A stretch of DNA of 64,000 nt. It comes from Burkholderia sp. 4M9327F10. Lineage in GTDB: Bacteria; Pseudomonadota; Gammaproteobacteria; Burkholderiales; Burkholderiaceae. Below are positions 15,278 through 25,477 of this stretch, in pieces. How positions within the stretch are numbered: the stretch's first letter is position 1; each line of letters starts with the position of its first letter. The stretch lies in contig NZ_SCNV01000041.1 in NCBI RefSeq assembly GCF_005503145.1, positions 1-64,000 on the forward strand, given 5' to 3'. The translations under genes and the position numbers were made by a program. The notes under the pieces were generated by a model that saw only the letters and a program-made list of their open reading frames with translations, was not told where the DNA came from and did not search any database.

Positions 15278-17901
15278 AGCTCGAAAGCATTGCGATCCAG
15301 GAGTTCAAGCAGTTCAACGGGCGTCTTGTCATCGGCGATCTGCAGCCGGGGCTGAACCTCTTCACCGGCCCCAACGAAGCCGGCAAGAGCACGATTGCCG
15401 AAGCGGTGCGTACGGTTTTTCTCGAACGCTACAAGGCGTCGCATCTGAAAGACCTGCTGCCGTGGGGCAAGGCAAGCGGACAGCCGACGGTCGAAGTCAG
15501 TTTCAATCTCGACGGCGTGGCCTGCACGCTTGCCAAGCAGTTCGTGAGCCGTCAGCGCTGCGATCTGCGTATCGGTCAGCAGGTGTTCGGCGAAGATGAG
15601 GCGGAAGACCGGCTCGCTGCATTGCTCGGCTTTTCGCGTGCCACGCGTGGGGCCATGAAAGCGGACCAGGCCGGCGTGCCGGGACTGCTGTGGGTGCAGC
15701 AAGGCGAGACGCATGATGTGCGTGACGCCAGCGGCCACGCAGCGCTGTATTTGCGCGACGCGCTCACGCAGCTTTCCGGCGGCAACAGTTCAGCGGGCGA
15801 GGATGTGTTGATCGGCGCAGTGCAGGGCGAATTGCGGCAACTGCTCACGGCTCGCACACAACGCGCTACCGGTCCGCTCGCCGAAGCGGAGCAGGCGCTC
15901 GCTGCGCTCGCGGCCGAGCGCGACACGCTCGATACGCAACGCCGCCAATTCGACGAGAACCTCACGCGGCTCGCGACGCAGCAGGAAGCCTTCGAGGACG
16001 CGCAGCGCAAACGGCCCTGGGAAGCGCATGAGCAGAAAGCGCTTGAGGCGCAGGCACGCGCCGCTGCGCTTGCCGAACTCGAGCGCAGTCTGGAAGGCCT
16101 GGCGCAAACGCTGCGTGTGAGCGAAGTCGAACTGACCATGTCTTTGCAGCAGGAACAAAGCGCAGCGGAACAGGAAGCGACGCTAGCCAACGACCGGCAG
16201 AAACTCGCGGAGGCGAGAGCGTCGGTGCTCGCCGCCGAGGCCGAGCATGGCGAGGCGAGCGCCGCAGTGGCACGCTGCCAGCAAGTCAATGACGCCGCGA
16301 ACCGCGCGCTTGAACTCGCCAATGCCGCTGTGATGGCGCAGGAGTTGAACAACCAGATCACGCTGTATCGCACCGAGACTGCGCGCCTCGAAACGGCGAT
16401 CGCCGCTGCTGAGGCAGCCCAGGCCGCAGTGCTGGAGGCCACGCGCAGCGCAGCGTCGCTTGAGATCGACGTGGCCCAGTTGCAGAAGCTGCAAACGCTC
16501 GAAGCGCGCGTCAGCGTGCTGCGCACCCGCAAGGAAGCCGCGATGACGCGCATCGACTATCGCTTGAGCGGTGGCGCGATCGTCGTGGATGGCGCAACGT
16601 TGACCGGCGATGGCACGTTGCGCCTGGACGATGAGCAGACGATCGAGCTGCCGGGTCTGGGCGAACTGCGCATCGTGCCGGGCGTTTCCGATCTTGCGGC
16701 CTTGCGCACCGAACTGTCGGGCGCCGAGGCGCAACAGACGGAACTGTTGCGCTCGCTCGGCGTGGCGTCGCTCGGCGACGCCCAGGCGCGGCATGAGCAA
16801 TGGAAAGCGCAGGTCGCGCATCTGCAGAGCCAGCAGAAGATTCTCGCGGTGCATGCACCCAAGGGCATCGAGCCGCTGCGCTCAGACTTGGCCAGCGCGT
16901 TGGCGCGGCGCCAAACGGCCGAGGCGCGCCTTGCCGGATTGCCGGATGCGACCGGTGCGCCGGCGGTCGACGAGGCGCGCCGCGCTGCGGATGGCGCGCG
17001 GCAGGCGCTCGAATCGGCAACCCGTGCGCTGGCCCAAACCGGCGAGCGACGGTCGAATGCGTTGGCGGCAAGCGGCTCGCTCGCCGAGCAGGTACAGCGC
17101 AAGGAAGCGCAGTTGCAGGACGAAACGTTCCGCGCACGGCGTTCCGAATGGCAGGCGAAAATCGTCGAACAACGCGCGCATGTGGCGTCGTTGACCCGGC
17201 AGCGCGATGAGCGCAATCAGGCGCTGAGCGCCGCGCGCACCGACGACCCGGCCGCGGAAGCGAAGCGTTATCGCGTCTCCGCGGAGCTTGCGCGCAACGA
17301 GCAACAGGAACGGCAGGTGCGGATCGCCGAGCTGCGCAGCCAGCTTGAAACGATGGGCGCCTCGGGCCTCGGCGAGCGGCTCGCTGTAGTGTGCGCATCG
17401 CTCGAACAGATGGAGCGGCGGCACGCCGAACTGAGCTTGCGGGCCGGCGCGCTAAGGCTGCTCGATAAGGTGCTGGTGGAAGAACGCGACTCGGCGGTCG
17501 CGCAACTGCGTGCACCGTTGACCGAGCGGCTTGGCCACTATCTGAAGCGGCTGTTTCCGCAGTCCGCGCTCGAACTCGGCGACGACCTGAGCCCGGTGGC
17601 CCTGCAGCGCGATGGCCGCATCGACACGCTCGACGCCCTCAGTTTCGGCACGCGCGAACAGATGGGGATTCTCGCGCGCCTCGCCTATGCCGACTTGCTG
17701 AAGGCCTCGGGCCGTCCCACCCTGCTGATGCTCGACGACGCGGCGGTCCACACGGACGGCATGCGGCGCGATGCGTTGAAGCGCGCCCTGCTCGACGCCG
17801 CGACCCGGCATCAGATCCTGCTGTTCACCTGCCATCCTGAGCTATGGGATGACCTCGGCGTCAGGCAGCGCGCCATTGACGACCTGAGGGCCGCTGCATG
17901 A
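15274..17901 (+). CDS. SMC-like ATPase, SbcC/YhaN type, without zinc hook
   Basis: An 875-aa protein with the Rad50/SbcC plan: Walker A GPNEAGKST (residues 32-40), a long Ala/Glu/Arg/Gln-rich coiled-coil region (about 185-750), signature LSFGTREQ (about 789-796) and Walker B LLMLDDA. The LSxGTxxQ signature is that of YhaN-like ATPases, not the LSGGE of SbcC. There is no CxxC motif, so the zinc hook that joins Rad50 coils is absent. It overlaps both neighbours by 4 bp. Predicted partner: the upstream phosphoesterase. Confidence 0.85.
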   Translation: MKLESIAIQEFKQFNGRLVIGDLQPGLNLFTGPNEAGKSTIAEAVRTVFLERYKASHLKDLLPWGKASGQPTVEVSFNLDGVACTLAKQFVSRQRCDLRIGQQVFGEDEAEDRLAALLGFSRATRGAMKADQAGVPGLLWVQQGETHDVRDASGHAALYLRDALTQLSGGNSSAGEDVLIGAVQGELRQLLTARTQRATGPLAEAEQALAALAAERDTLDTQRRQFDENLTRLATQQEAFEDAQRKRPWEAHEQKALEAQARAAALAELERSLEGLAQTLRVSEVELTMSLQQEQSAAEQEATLANDRQKLAEARASVLAAEAEHGEASAAVARCQQVNDAANRALELANAAVMAQELNNQITLYRTETARLETAIAAAEAAQAAVLEATRSAASLEIDVAQLQKLQTLEARVSVLRTRKEAAMTRIDYRLSGGAIVVDGATLTGDGTLRLDDEQTIELPGLGELRIVPGVSDLAALRTELSGAEAQQTELLRSLGVASLGDAQARHEQWKAQVAHLQSQQKILAVHAPKGIEPLRSDLASALARRQTAEARLAGLPDATGAPAVDEARRAADGARQALESATRALAQTGERRSNALAASGSLAEQVQRKEAQLQDETFRARRSEWQAKIVEQRAHVASLTRQRDERNQALSAARTDDPAAEAKRYRVSAELARNEQQERQVRIAELRSQLETMGASGLGERLAVVCASLEQMERRHAELSLRAGALRLLDKVLVEERDSAVAQLRAPLTERLGHYLKRLFPQSALELGDDLSPVALQRDGRIDTLDALSFGTREQMGILARLAYADLLKASGRPTLLMLDDAAVHTDGMRRDALKRALLDAATRHQILLFTCHPELWDDLGVRQRAIDDLRAAA

Positions 17902-20900
17902 GCGCGATTCCCACAGGCTTGATGCTGGTTCACGGCAATCAGCCGGAACGCTTGCGCGACCTGATGGTGCAGTGGATTCGCCAGAATCCGCTCGCACCGC
18001 TGGAAAAAGAGATCATCCTCGTTCAGAGCAATGGTATTGCTCAATGGCTGAAGCTCGCCTTGGCCGCCGATCCGGAGGATGGCGGTTGCGGCATTTCGGC
18101 GGCGCTCGATGTGTCGCTTCCCGCGAGCTTTTTGTGGCAGGTCTATCGCGCCGTGCTGGGCGAGGACTCGGTGCCGGCCATTTCGCCGTTCGACAAATCG
18201 CGCCTCGTGTGGCGGCTGACGCGCTTGCTGCCGGAGTTGCTGGAGACGCCGGAGTACGCACCGCTCAAGCGCTTCATGGCCCGCGACGACGATCAGCGCA
18301 AGCGCTTCCAGCTTGCGCAGCGCGTGGCGGATCTGTTCGACCAGTACCAGGTGTACCGCGCGGACTGGCTGGCGGCGTGGGCCAAAGGCGAGGACGTGCA
18401 GATCGACGCGCGTAACAACCGCACACCGCTGCCGGACGAATACCGCTGGCAGGCGGCGCTGTGGCGCGCACTGCTGGTGGATGTCGAGGCGCATGCGCCG
18501 GATGGCATCGAGATGGCGACGGCCGGACGCGCGGCGGTGCACGACGAGTTCCTGCGGCGCGCTGCCGGGTTGCCTGAAGACGAGCGGCCTGCGGGATTGC
18601 CGCGCCGCGCGATCATCTTCGGGATTTCGAGCTTGCCGCGCCAGGCCGTGGAAGTGCTGGCCGCGCTGTCGCGCTGGACCCAGGTGCTGATGTGCGTGCA
18701 CAACCCCTGCGCTCACTATTGGGCCGATATCGTCGCCGACCAGGATCTGCTGCGCGCGCAGCGCTCGCGCCAGCAGCGCCGCCAGGGCGCGCCCGCCACG
18801 ATGGACGACGCGCAGTTGCATCTGCATGCGCAGCCGTTGCTGGCGGCGTGGGGCAAGCAGGGCCGCGACTTCATCGGCCTGCTCGACGAGTACGACAGCG
18901 CAGAAGAGCGCGAGCGCTACTCGTCGCAATTCACCGGCATCGGCCAGCGTATCGACCTGTTCGAAAGCGACGATGCGTTGACCATGCTGCAGCAACTGCA
19001 GGACGACATTCGCGATCTGCGTCCGCTGCGGGAAACGCGCGAGCTTTGGCCCGAAGTAGACCCGCAGGCGGACCGGTCGATCCGCTTCCACGTTGCGCAC
19101 AGCGCGCAGCGTGAAGTCGAGATCCTGCACGATCAGTTGTTGGCTGCTTTTGCCGCGGACCCGACGCTGCGTCCGCGCGACGTGATCGTGATGGTGCCGG
19201 ATATCGAGGTTTATACGCCGCATATTCAAGCCGTATTCGGCTTGCTCGATACGGACGATCCGCGCCACATTCCGTTCAGCGTGGCGGACCGCGGCCAACG
19301 CGATTTCGATCCGCTGATCGGCGCGCTCGAAACGCTGCTCGCCCTGCCGCAATCGCGCCTGACCGTCAGCGACGTGCTGGATCTGCTCGAAGTGCCCGCA
19401 TTGCGCGCGCGTTTTGATATCACCACGGACGATCTGCCCAAGCTGCGCAACTGGATAAGCGGCGCGAACATCCGCTGGGGGCTGCACGCCGAACAGCGCG
19501 CGAGCCTGGGTCTGCCGCAGACTGGCGACGACAACGCCCCCAATAGCTGGGCGTTCGGTCTGCGCCGGATGCTGCTCGGCTACGCGGCCGGCGACAAGGC
19601 GGGGGCGTGGCGCGATATCGAACCGTACCCGGAAATCGGCGGTCTCGATGCGGCCTTGCTGGGACCGCTCACGCGCCTCGTCGATGCGCTCGACGACACC
19701 TGGCAGACGCTGCGCCGCCCAGCCACCGTCGAAGGATGGTGCGTGCGTCTGCGCCACCTGAAGAGCACGTTCTTCGCGGCGGACGACAGCGAAGACGCCT
19801 ACACGCTCGAACGGCTCGATGCCGAGCTCGAAGCGTGGCGCGATGCCTGCGACGAGGCGGCGCTCACCGGCGAGTTGCCGCTCTCGATTGTCGCCGACTA
19901 CTGGCTCTCGCAGTTCGAAGGCGGCGGCCTGACGCAGCGCTTCTTTGCCGGCGCCGTCACCTTTGCCACGCTGATGCCGATGCGCGCGATTCCGTTTCGC
20001 GTCGTCTGCCTGCTCGGCATGAACGACGGCGACTATCCGCGTAACCGCATGCCGCTGGACTTCGACCTGATGCGCCGCAACTACCGACCTGGGGACCGTT
20101 CGCGCCGCGAGGACGATCGTTATCTGTTCCTGGAGGCGCTGTTGTCGGCGCGCGAGCATCTGCATGTGTCCTGGGTCGGACGCAGCGTCAACGACAACAC
20201 GGCGCGCCCGCCCTCGGTGCTGGTCGGCCAGTTGCGCGACCATCTGAAAGCGGGCTGGCGTCTCGAAGGCGCGGAAGACGACGATGCGGAGGCGCTTCTC
20301 GATGCACTGACGGTCGAGCATCGGCTGCAGCCGTTCAGCGCGGATTATTTCCCGCTGCGTCCGGATGAGTCGAAGCTGTTCACGTATGCACGCGAATGGA
20401 ATCAATCCGCACCGCCGGCGCGCTTCGACGCGGCCACGCAAACCGTGAGTGCCGTGGACTCGAATGACGCACCGCTGCTGCCGCTGGAACGGGAAGAACC
20501 GCTATCGGTGCGTGATCTGGCTGATTTCCTCAAGGACCCGGTCAAGAGCTTTTTCCGCCAGCGCCTGCGGGTCGCCTTCGAAACTGAAGATGCCGCCAGC
20601 GAAAATCACGAGCCGTTCGAAGTCGACCAGCTCGAAGCGTGGCAATTGCAAAACGAATTGATCCGCGCCCAGACGGCCGCGCTGGAGCGGGGCGATGAGG
20701 ATGTCCTGCCGGCTGCGCTGAGCCGCCTCGAACGCATGCATCGCAGTGGCGATCTGGCGACCGGCGGCTTCGGCGAGGTGATTGCCGGCGAGCTGATGGA
20801 ACCGATGGCCGATCTGTTCGAGCGATATCGCGCTGAACTCGCACGTTGGCCCGATCTGCTCGACGAACAGTTCGAATTGCGCGTGGAAGGCGGCCCGGGG

Positions 20901-21578
20901 CTGGAGGCGCTGACGGTCGAAGACTGGATTGGCGAAGTGCGCGCTGGCCCCAACGATACGCGCGGCCGCGTATTTCTTGATCCCGGCACGCTGATCAAGG
21001 ATCGCAAGTATCGCGGCGACCGGCTCATCGCCTATTGGGTGGGGCATCTGGCTGCGCAGCTCGCGGCAGGCGCCGTCACGACTGTGATTGTCAGCAAGGT
21101 GGGGAGTGTCGAATTTGCACCGCTGACTGTGGAGCAGGCGCGAATGCATCTTCTGACGCTGCTGCGCGCCTGGGATGAAGGCACGCGCAGGCCGTTGCCG
21201 CTCGCCGCGAAAACGGCGTTCGCGTGGCTGCGAAAGCGGCCCGGTGCGCTCGATTTCACCCAGGCCGCGGATGCCTCCGCCGACGTCAGCGCAGGCGCAA
21301 GCGGCGGGAACGACGCGTTGGCCGCGCAACTTGGCGAAGCCAGCGAAGCCGCTCGCCTCACCTACGACGGTGCAGGGCGCCAGCAGGGAGAGCGCGAAAC
21401 CAACCCGTATCTGTATCGCGCCTACCCCGATTTCAGCGCATTGGCTGCAAGCGGCGAGTTCGAGACGCTTGCCGTTGCGCTGCTGTTGCCGCTGCATCGC
21501 GCGATTCCGGTTTCGTCGTCATCATCGTCATCGTCGAAATCGAAGAGCACACCGACGCAAACGGGAGACGCAGTATGA
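17898..21578 (+). CDS. recC: RecBCD enzyme subunit RecC
   Basis: A 1226-aa protein. The N-terminus (LMLVHGNQPERLRDLMVQWI, then VQSNGIAQWL) and the segment GMNDGDYPRNRMPLDFDLM are characteristic of RecC, the inactivated helicase-nuclease subunit that holds the complex together and scans for Chi. Length is slightly above E. coli RecC (1122). The C-terminus is unusual: a run of eight serines (residues 1206-1213) and a short basic tail. It starts within the ATPase gene's stop codon and ends overlapping recB. Confidence 0.93.
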   Translation: MSAIPTGLMLVHGNQPERLRDLMVQWIRQNPLAPLEKEIILVQSNGIAQWLKLALAADPEDGGCGISAALDVSLPASFLWQVYRAVLGEDSVPAISPFDKSRLVWRLTRLLPELLETPEYAPLKRFMARDDDQRKRFQLAQRVADLFDQYQVYRADWLAAWAKGEDVQIDARNNRTPLPDEYRWQAALWRALLVDVEAHAPDGIEMATAGRAAVHDEFLRRAAGLPEDERPAGLPRRAIIFGISSLPRQAVEVLAALSRWTQVLMCVHNPCAHYWADIVADQDLLRAQRSRQQRRQGAPATMDDAQLHLHAQPLLAAWGKQGRDFIGLLDEYDSAEERERYSSQFTGIGQRIDLFESDDALTMLQQLQDDIRDLRPLRETRELWPEVDPQADRSIRFHVAHSAQREVEILHDQLLAAFAADPTLRPRDVIVMVPDIEVYTPHIQAVFGLLDTDDPRHIPFSVADRGQRDFDPLIGALETLLALPQSRLTVSDVLDLLEVPALRARFDITTDDLPKLRNWISGANIRWGLHAEQRASLGLPQTGDDNAPNSWAFGLRRMLLGYAAGDKAGAWRDIEPYPEIGGLDAALLGPLTRLVDALDDTWQTLRRPATVEGWCVRLRHLKSTFFAADDSEDAYTLERLDAELEAWRDACDEAALTGELPLSIVADYWLSQFEGGGLTQRFFAGAVTFATLMPMRAIPFRVVCLLGMNDGDYPRNRMPLDFDLMRRNYRPGDRSRREDDRYLFLEALLSAREHLHVSWVGRSVNDNTARPPSVLVGQLRDHLKAGWRLEGAEDDDAEALLDALTVEHRLQPFSADYFPLRPDESKLFTYAREWNQSAPPARFDAATQTVSAVDSNDAPLLPLEREEPLSVRDLADFLKDPVKSFFRQRLRVAFETEDAASENHEPFEVDQLEAWQLQNELIRAQTAALERGDEDVLPAALSRLERMHRSGDLATGGFGEVIAGELMEPMADLFERYRAELARWPDLLDEQFELRVEGGPGLEALTVEDWIGEVRAGPNDTRGRVFLDPGTLIKDRKYRGDRLIAYWVGHLAAQLAAGAVTTVIVSKVGSVEFAPLTVEQARMHLLTLLRAWDEGTRRPLPLAAKTAFAWLRKRPGALDFTQAADASADVSAGASGGNDALAAQLGEASEAARLTYDGAGRQQGERETNPYLYRAYPDFSALAASGEFETLAVALLLPLHRAIPVSSSSSSSSKSKSTPTQTGDAV
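21513..21536 (+). repeat. Trinucleotide (TCG/TCA)8 tract encoding polyserine
   Basis: Eight consecutive serine codons, all TCG or TCA, near the end of recC, about 40 bp before the recB start. Gain or loss of units would change tail length without shifting frame. Confidence 0.7.
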
Positions 21579-24500
21579 ACACATCCCTGACGCCGCCGTC
21601 CGGCGGCCCGGTCGCGGTGCTGGAGCCGCTTGCGTTTCCGCTGGCGGGCAGCAGCCTGATCGAAGCGAGCGCGGGCACCGGCAAGACCTTTACGATTGCG
21701 ATGCTGTACGTGCGGCTCGTGCTCGGCCATCGTGGCCAGGATAGCGAGGCGCGGCCGCTGACGCCGCCGGAAATCCTCGTCGTCACGTTTACCGATGCCG
21801 CAACCAAGGAACTGCGCGAACGTATCCGGGCTCGCCTGATCGAAGCGGCTGAATACTTCCGCGTCGCACCGGAGGAGGTTGAGGCGCGCCCGGCTGGCGA
21901 AGACCTGCTTCACGACCTGCGTGACGCGTACCCGGAGGAGCAGTGGGCTGCCTGCGCGCGTCGTTTGCAACTCGCGGCGGAATGGATGGACGAGGCCGCG
22001 GTCTCCACGATTCACGGCTGGTGCAACCGCATGCTGAGCGAGCACGCGTTCGATAGCGACAGCCTGTTTTCGCAAACGCTCGAAACCGACCAGAGCGAGC
22101 TGCACGCGGAAGTCGTGCGCGATTACTGGCGTACCTTCCTCGCCCCGCTCGACGCGCCTTCGGCCGCCGAAGTGCGGCAATGGTTCGGCAGTCCGGCCGC
22201 ATTGCAGGCGGAGTTGCGCGGTCTGCTCGGCCATGCCGCGCTATTGGACGAAGCGCCGCCGCCGCTCGACGCACTGCAGGACGCGCGCGAAAAGCAGCGC
22301 GAACATCTCGACCGGCTGAAGGCAAACTGGTCAGCCTGGGCTGACGAACTGCAGGTGCTGTTCGACGACGCGCGCGCGAAGAAGCAGTTCAAGGCCACGA
22401 GCCTGAATGCGCCGAACTGCAAGAAGTGGCTCGACAAGCTGCGCGATTGGGCCAACGATCCCGAGATGCAGCGGCCCGACTTCGAAGACACCGCCGCAGT
22501 CTGGACCCGCTTCACACCCGCGGGCCTTGCCGAGATCTGGCTGATCGGCGAGCCACCGGCGCATCCCGCGTTCATCGCAATGGAGACGCTGCGCGACGCA
22601 CTCGCGGCCCGGCCGACGGCCTATCACGCGCTGCTGTGTCATGCGGCGCGCTGGGTGGCGCAGCGCTTCACGGAAGAAGAAGCCCGGCGCTCGCAGATGG
22701 GTTTCGACGATCTGCTTACCCGGCTCAACGACGCCTTGCACAAGCCGAACGGCGAACGTCTCGCCGAGATCATCCGTCAGCAATTTCCGGTTGCATTGAT
22801 CGACGAGTTTCAGGACACCGACCCGGTGCAGTACCGCATCTTCGATGCCGTCTATCGCATCGCAAAGAACGATCCTGACACGGCGATCATTTTGATTGGC
22901 GATCCGAAGCAAGCTATCTACGCGTTTCGTGGCGCGGATATCTACACCTACCTGGAGGCACGCCGCGCCTGTGCCGGGCGGCTCTTTACGCTGAAGAAGA
23001 ACTACCGCTCGACGCGCGAGATGGTGGCTGCCGTGAATCGCTGCTTCGATGCCGCCGAACAACGCCAGGACGGCGAAGGCGCTTTCCTGTTCCGCAGCGC
23101 CGAAGGCGGCGACAACCCCTTACCGTTTATCGACGCCGAAGCATACGGCCGCAAGGAAACGCTGCAAGCGAGCGGCGAGAAGGTGCCGGCGTTGAGCGCA
23201 TGGTGGTTGCCGCCGGCAGAAGAGAGCAAGCCGCTCAGCAAGGAAGCGTACCTGCGCAACATGGCCGCGAGTTGCGCGACCGAGATGGTGCGCCTCCTCA
23301 ACCTTGGCCAGGCACGCGATGCCGGCGTGGTGGGCCCGCGCGGCACGACCCCGCTGCAACCCGGCGATATGGCGGTGCTGGTCAACAACGGCACGGAGGC
23401 GCGCGCAATTCGCGCGGCGCTGGCCGAACGCGGCGTGCGCAGCGTCTACCTGTCTGATCGGGACTCGGTGTTTCAGACCGAGCAGGCCCTGGAATTGCGG
23501 CACTGGCTGGCGGCCTGCGCCGATCCCGACGACGGACGTCTGGTGCGCACGGCGCTCGCCACGGTCGCGCTTGGACTCGACTGGGCCGAACTCGATGCGT
23601 TCAATCGCGACGAACTAAGGTGGGAATCGTGCGTGCTGCAGTTCCGCGGTTACCGCGATTGCTGGCGCAAGAAGGGCGTGTTGCCGATGCTGCGCCGCCT
23701 GCTCAACGATTTTCATGTGCCGCAGCGGCTGCTGGGACACACTGCTGGTGCTGCGGTCAACGGCGAACGGGTGCTGACCAACCTGCTGCATCTGGCTGAA
23801 CTGCTGCAGCAGGCCAGCTCGCAACTCGACGGCGAACACGCGCTGATTCGCTACCTCGACGAACAGCGCCAGGACGAAGGCGCCGGTGCGGGTGGCGACG
23901 CGCGTCAATTGCGGCTCGAAAGCGATGCGGGCCTCGTGCAGGTGGTGACGGTTCACAAGTCGAAGGGCCTGGAGTATCCGCTGGTGTTCCTGCCGTTTGC
24001 CTGCACCTACCGGCCGGTGAAAGACACGGACATGCCGCTCAAATGGCACGACGAGGCCGGCAAGCTGCATATCGCGTTGGGCGACCCGGACGCCGAGGTG
24101 TTGCCGCGCGCGGACCGCGAGCGGCTCGGTGAAGACCTGCGCAAGCTCTATGTAGCGCTGACGCGGGCACGGTACGCCACCTGGGTAGGGATTGCGCCGA
24201 TCCAAAGCGTGGAACTGAGCGCGTTCGGCTACCTGCTGAGCGGCGGCAAGCCGATTGCCACGACGGAGCTGGCTGCGCTGCTCGAACAATTGCGCGGCCC
24301 ATGTGCTGAGATTCGCGTCACCGAGGCGCCACCGGCTAGCAGTGACCCGTTCGTGCCGCGCGGCGCGCAGCAGGTGCGTGGCGACGCTCGCCGCCTGACG
24401 CGGCGCGTGCGTGAACCGTGGTGGATCGCCAGCTATTCGAGCCTGCGCAAGGAGGAAGGCGTGATCGGCGGTGCCGTTGCCCATCTCGCCCCCGCGCCAG

Positions 24501-25477
24501 TGGGTGATGTAACTAGTGATGAGTCGCGCGTGGCTCCGGAGACGCGTAGCGAAGACGTCTTCCATGAATTGCTGGAGGCCGAAGCGCTCGAAGATGACGA
24601 GGGCATTTCGTCTGCAGCGGCGCCGGTCTCAACTTCGGTAGAGGCGTCTGCTTCGACCCCGGCTGCACTTGCTTTGCCCGCGGACCAGACCTTGCACGGC
24701 TTCCAGCGCGGCGCGGATGCCGGCAGCTTCCTGCACGATCTGATGGAATGGGCCGCCAACGAGGGCTTTGCCAGGCTCGCCGCCAATCCGCAAGCGGCGC
24801 GGGATACGGTCGCACGCCGCTGCAATCTGCGCGGCTGGGCGCGCTGGATCGAGCCGCTTACGCAATGGCTGCTATACCTGCTGCGCACGCCGCTGGTATT
24901 GCCCGCGGTCGTTGACGAGGCCGTGCCGCCAGTGGTGCTGGCGAAGCTGCAGCCCGCTACGTATATGGCCGAAATGGAATTCTGGCTGGCAGCGCATACA
25001 GTCGACACCCTTGTGCTCGATCAGCTCGTCTGCGACCTCACGCTCAACGGCGAAGCGCGCCCCGCGCTCGAACCTGCGCGCCTGAACGGCATGCTTAAGG
25101 GTTTTATCGATCTGGTGTTCGAGCATGATGGCCGCTATTACGTTGCGGACTACAAGTCGAACTGGCTCGGTCCGGATGATTCAGCCTACACGCCGGCGAG
25201 GATGCGGGCGCAGATCCTGCACTCGCGCTACGAACTGCAGTACGTGCTGTATCTGTTCGCGCTGCACCGGCTCCTGAAAGTGCGCCTGCCCGATTACGAC
25301 TACGACCGCCACGTGGGCGGCGCGGTCTATCTGTTTCTGCGTGGCGGCCACGCACCCGGCCAGGGTTTGCATGTCGAGCGCCCGCCGCGAGAGTTGATCG
25401 AAGAACTGGACGCGCTGTTTGCGCGCCGCTCCGATGGTGAAGAGGCCGAGGAGTATGCGTTGAAGGAAGCAGAATGA
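21575..25477 (+). CDS. recB: RecBCD enzyme subunit RecB (helicase-nuclease)
   Basis: A 1300-aa protein starting at ATG 21575 (ATGA overlap with recC); the open frame continues upstream but that part is the recC shadow. It has a UvrD-type 3'-5' helicase: Walker A EASAGTGKTFT (about residues 30-40), LIDEFQDTDPVQ (motif II), GDPKQAIYAFRGADIYTY and VTVHKSKGLEYP. The C-terminal RecB-family nuclease has GFIDLVF and VADYKSNW (Asp near 1192). It unwinds and degrades double-strand ends and loads RecA after Chi. A low-complexity Ala/Glu linker lies near residues 1000-1040. Confidence 0.95.
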   Translation: MNTSLTPPSGGPVAVLEPLAFPLAGSSLIEASAGTGKTFTIAMLYVRLVLGHRGQDSEARPLTPPEILVVTFTDAATKELRERIRARLIEAAEYFRVAPEEVEARPAGEDLLHDLRDAYPEEQWAACARRLQLAAEWMDEAAVSTIHGWCNRMLSEHAFDSDSLFSQTLETDQSELHAEVVRDYWRTFLAPLDAPSAAEVRQWFGSPAALQAELRGLLGHAALLDEAPPPLDALQDAREKQREHLDRLKANWSAWADELQVLFDDARAKKQFKATSLNAPNCKKWLDKLRDWANDPEMQRPDFEDTAAVWTRFTPAGLAEIWLIGEPPAHPAFIAMETLRDALAARPTAYHALLCHAARWVAQRFTEEEARRSQMGFDDLLTRLNDALHKPNGERLAEIIRQQFPVALIDEFQDTDPVQYRIFDAVYRIAKNDPDTAIILIGDPKQAIYAFRGADIYTYLEARRACAGRLFTLKKNYRSTREMVAAVNRCFDAAEQRQDGEGAFLFRSAEGGDNPLPFIDAEAYGRKETLQASGEKVPALSAWWLPPAEESKPLSKEAYLRNMAASCATEMVRLLNLGQARDAGVVGPRGTTPLQPGDMAVLVNNGTEARAIRAALAERGVRSVYLSDRDSVFQTEQALELRHWLAACADPDDGRLVRTALATVALGLDWAELDAFNRDELRWESCVLQFRGYRDCWRKKGVLPMLRRLLNDFHVPQRLLGHTAGAAVNGERVLTNLLHLAELLQQASSQLDGEHALIRYLDEQRQDEGAGAGGDARQLRLESDAGLVQVVTVHKSKGLEYPLVFLPFACTYRPVKDTDMPLKWHDEAGKLHIALGDPDAEVLPRADRERLGEDLRKLYVALTRARYATWVGIAPIQSVELSAFGYLLSGGKPIATTELAALLEQLRGPCAEIRVTEAPPASSDPFVPRGAQQVRGDARRLTRRVREPWWIASYSSLRKEEGVIGGAVAHLAPAPVGDVTSDESRVAPETRSEDVFHELLEAEALEDDEGISSAAAPVSTSVEASASTPAALALPADQTLHGFQRGADAGSFLHDLMEWAANEGFARLAANPQAARDTVARRCNLRGWARWIEPLTQWLLYLLRTPLVLPAVVDEAVPPVVLAKLQPATYMAEMEFWLAAHTVDTLVLDQLVCDLTLNGEARPALEPARLNGMLKGFIDLVFEHDGRYYVADYKSNWLGPDDSAYTPARMRAQILHSRYELQYVLYLFALHRLLKVRLPDYDYDRHVGGAVYLFLRGGHAPGQGLHVERPPRELIEELDALFARRSDGEEAEEYALKEAE

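Noticed and set aside
14159-17901. Calling the nuclease/ATPase pair canonical sbcD-sbcC
   Set aside because: The ATPase lacks CxxC and has a YhaN-like signature and the phosphoesterase is YhaO-like in build; a looser name is safer.
17811-20441. Long 876-codon frame antisense to recC
   Set aside because: It is an Arg/His/Gln-rich mirror frame of a GC-rich coding region with no recognisable domain; recC on the plus strand explains the segment.
21224-21574. Upstream extension of recB within recC
   Set aside because: The sequence is recC read in another frame; the ATGA overlap at 21575 gives the natural start.
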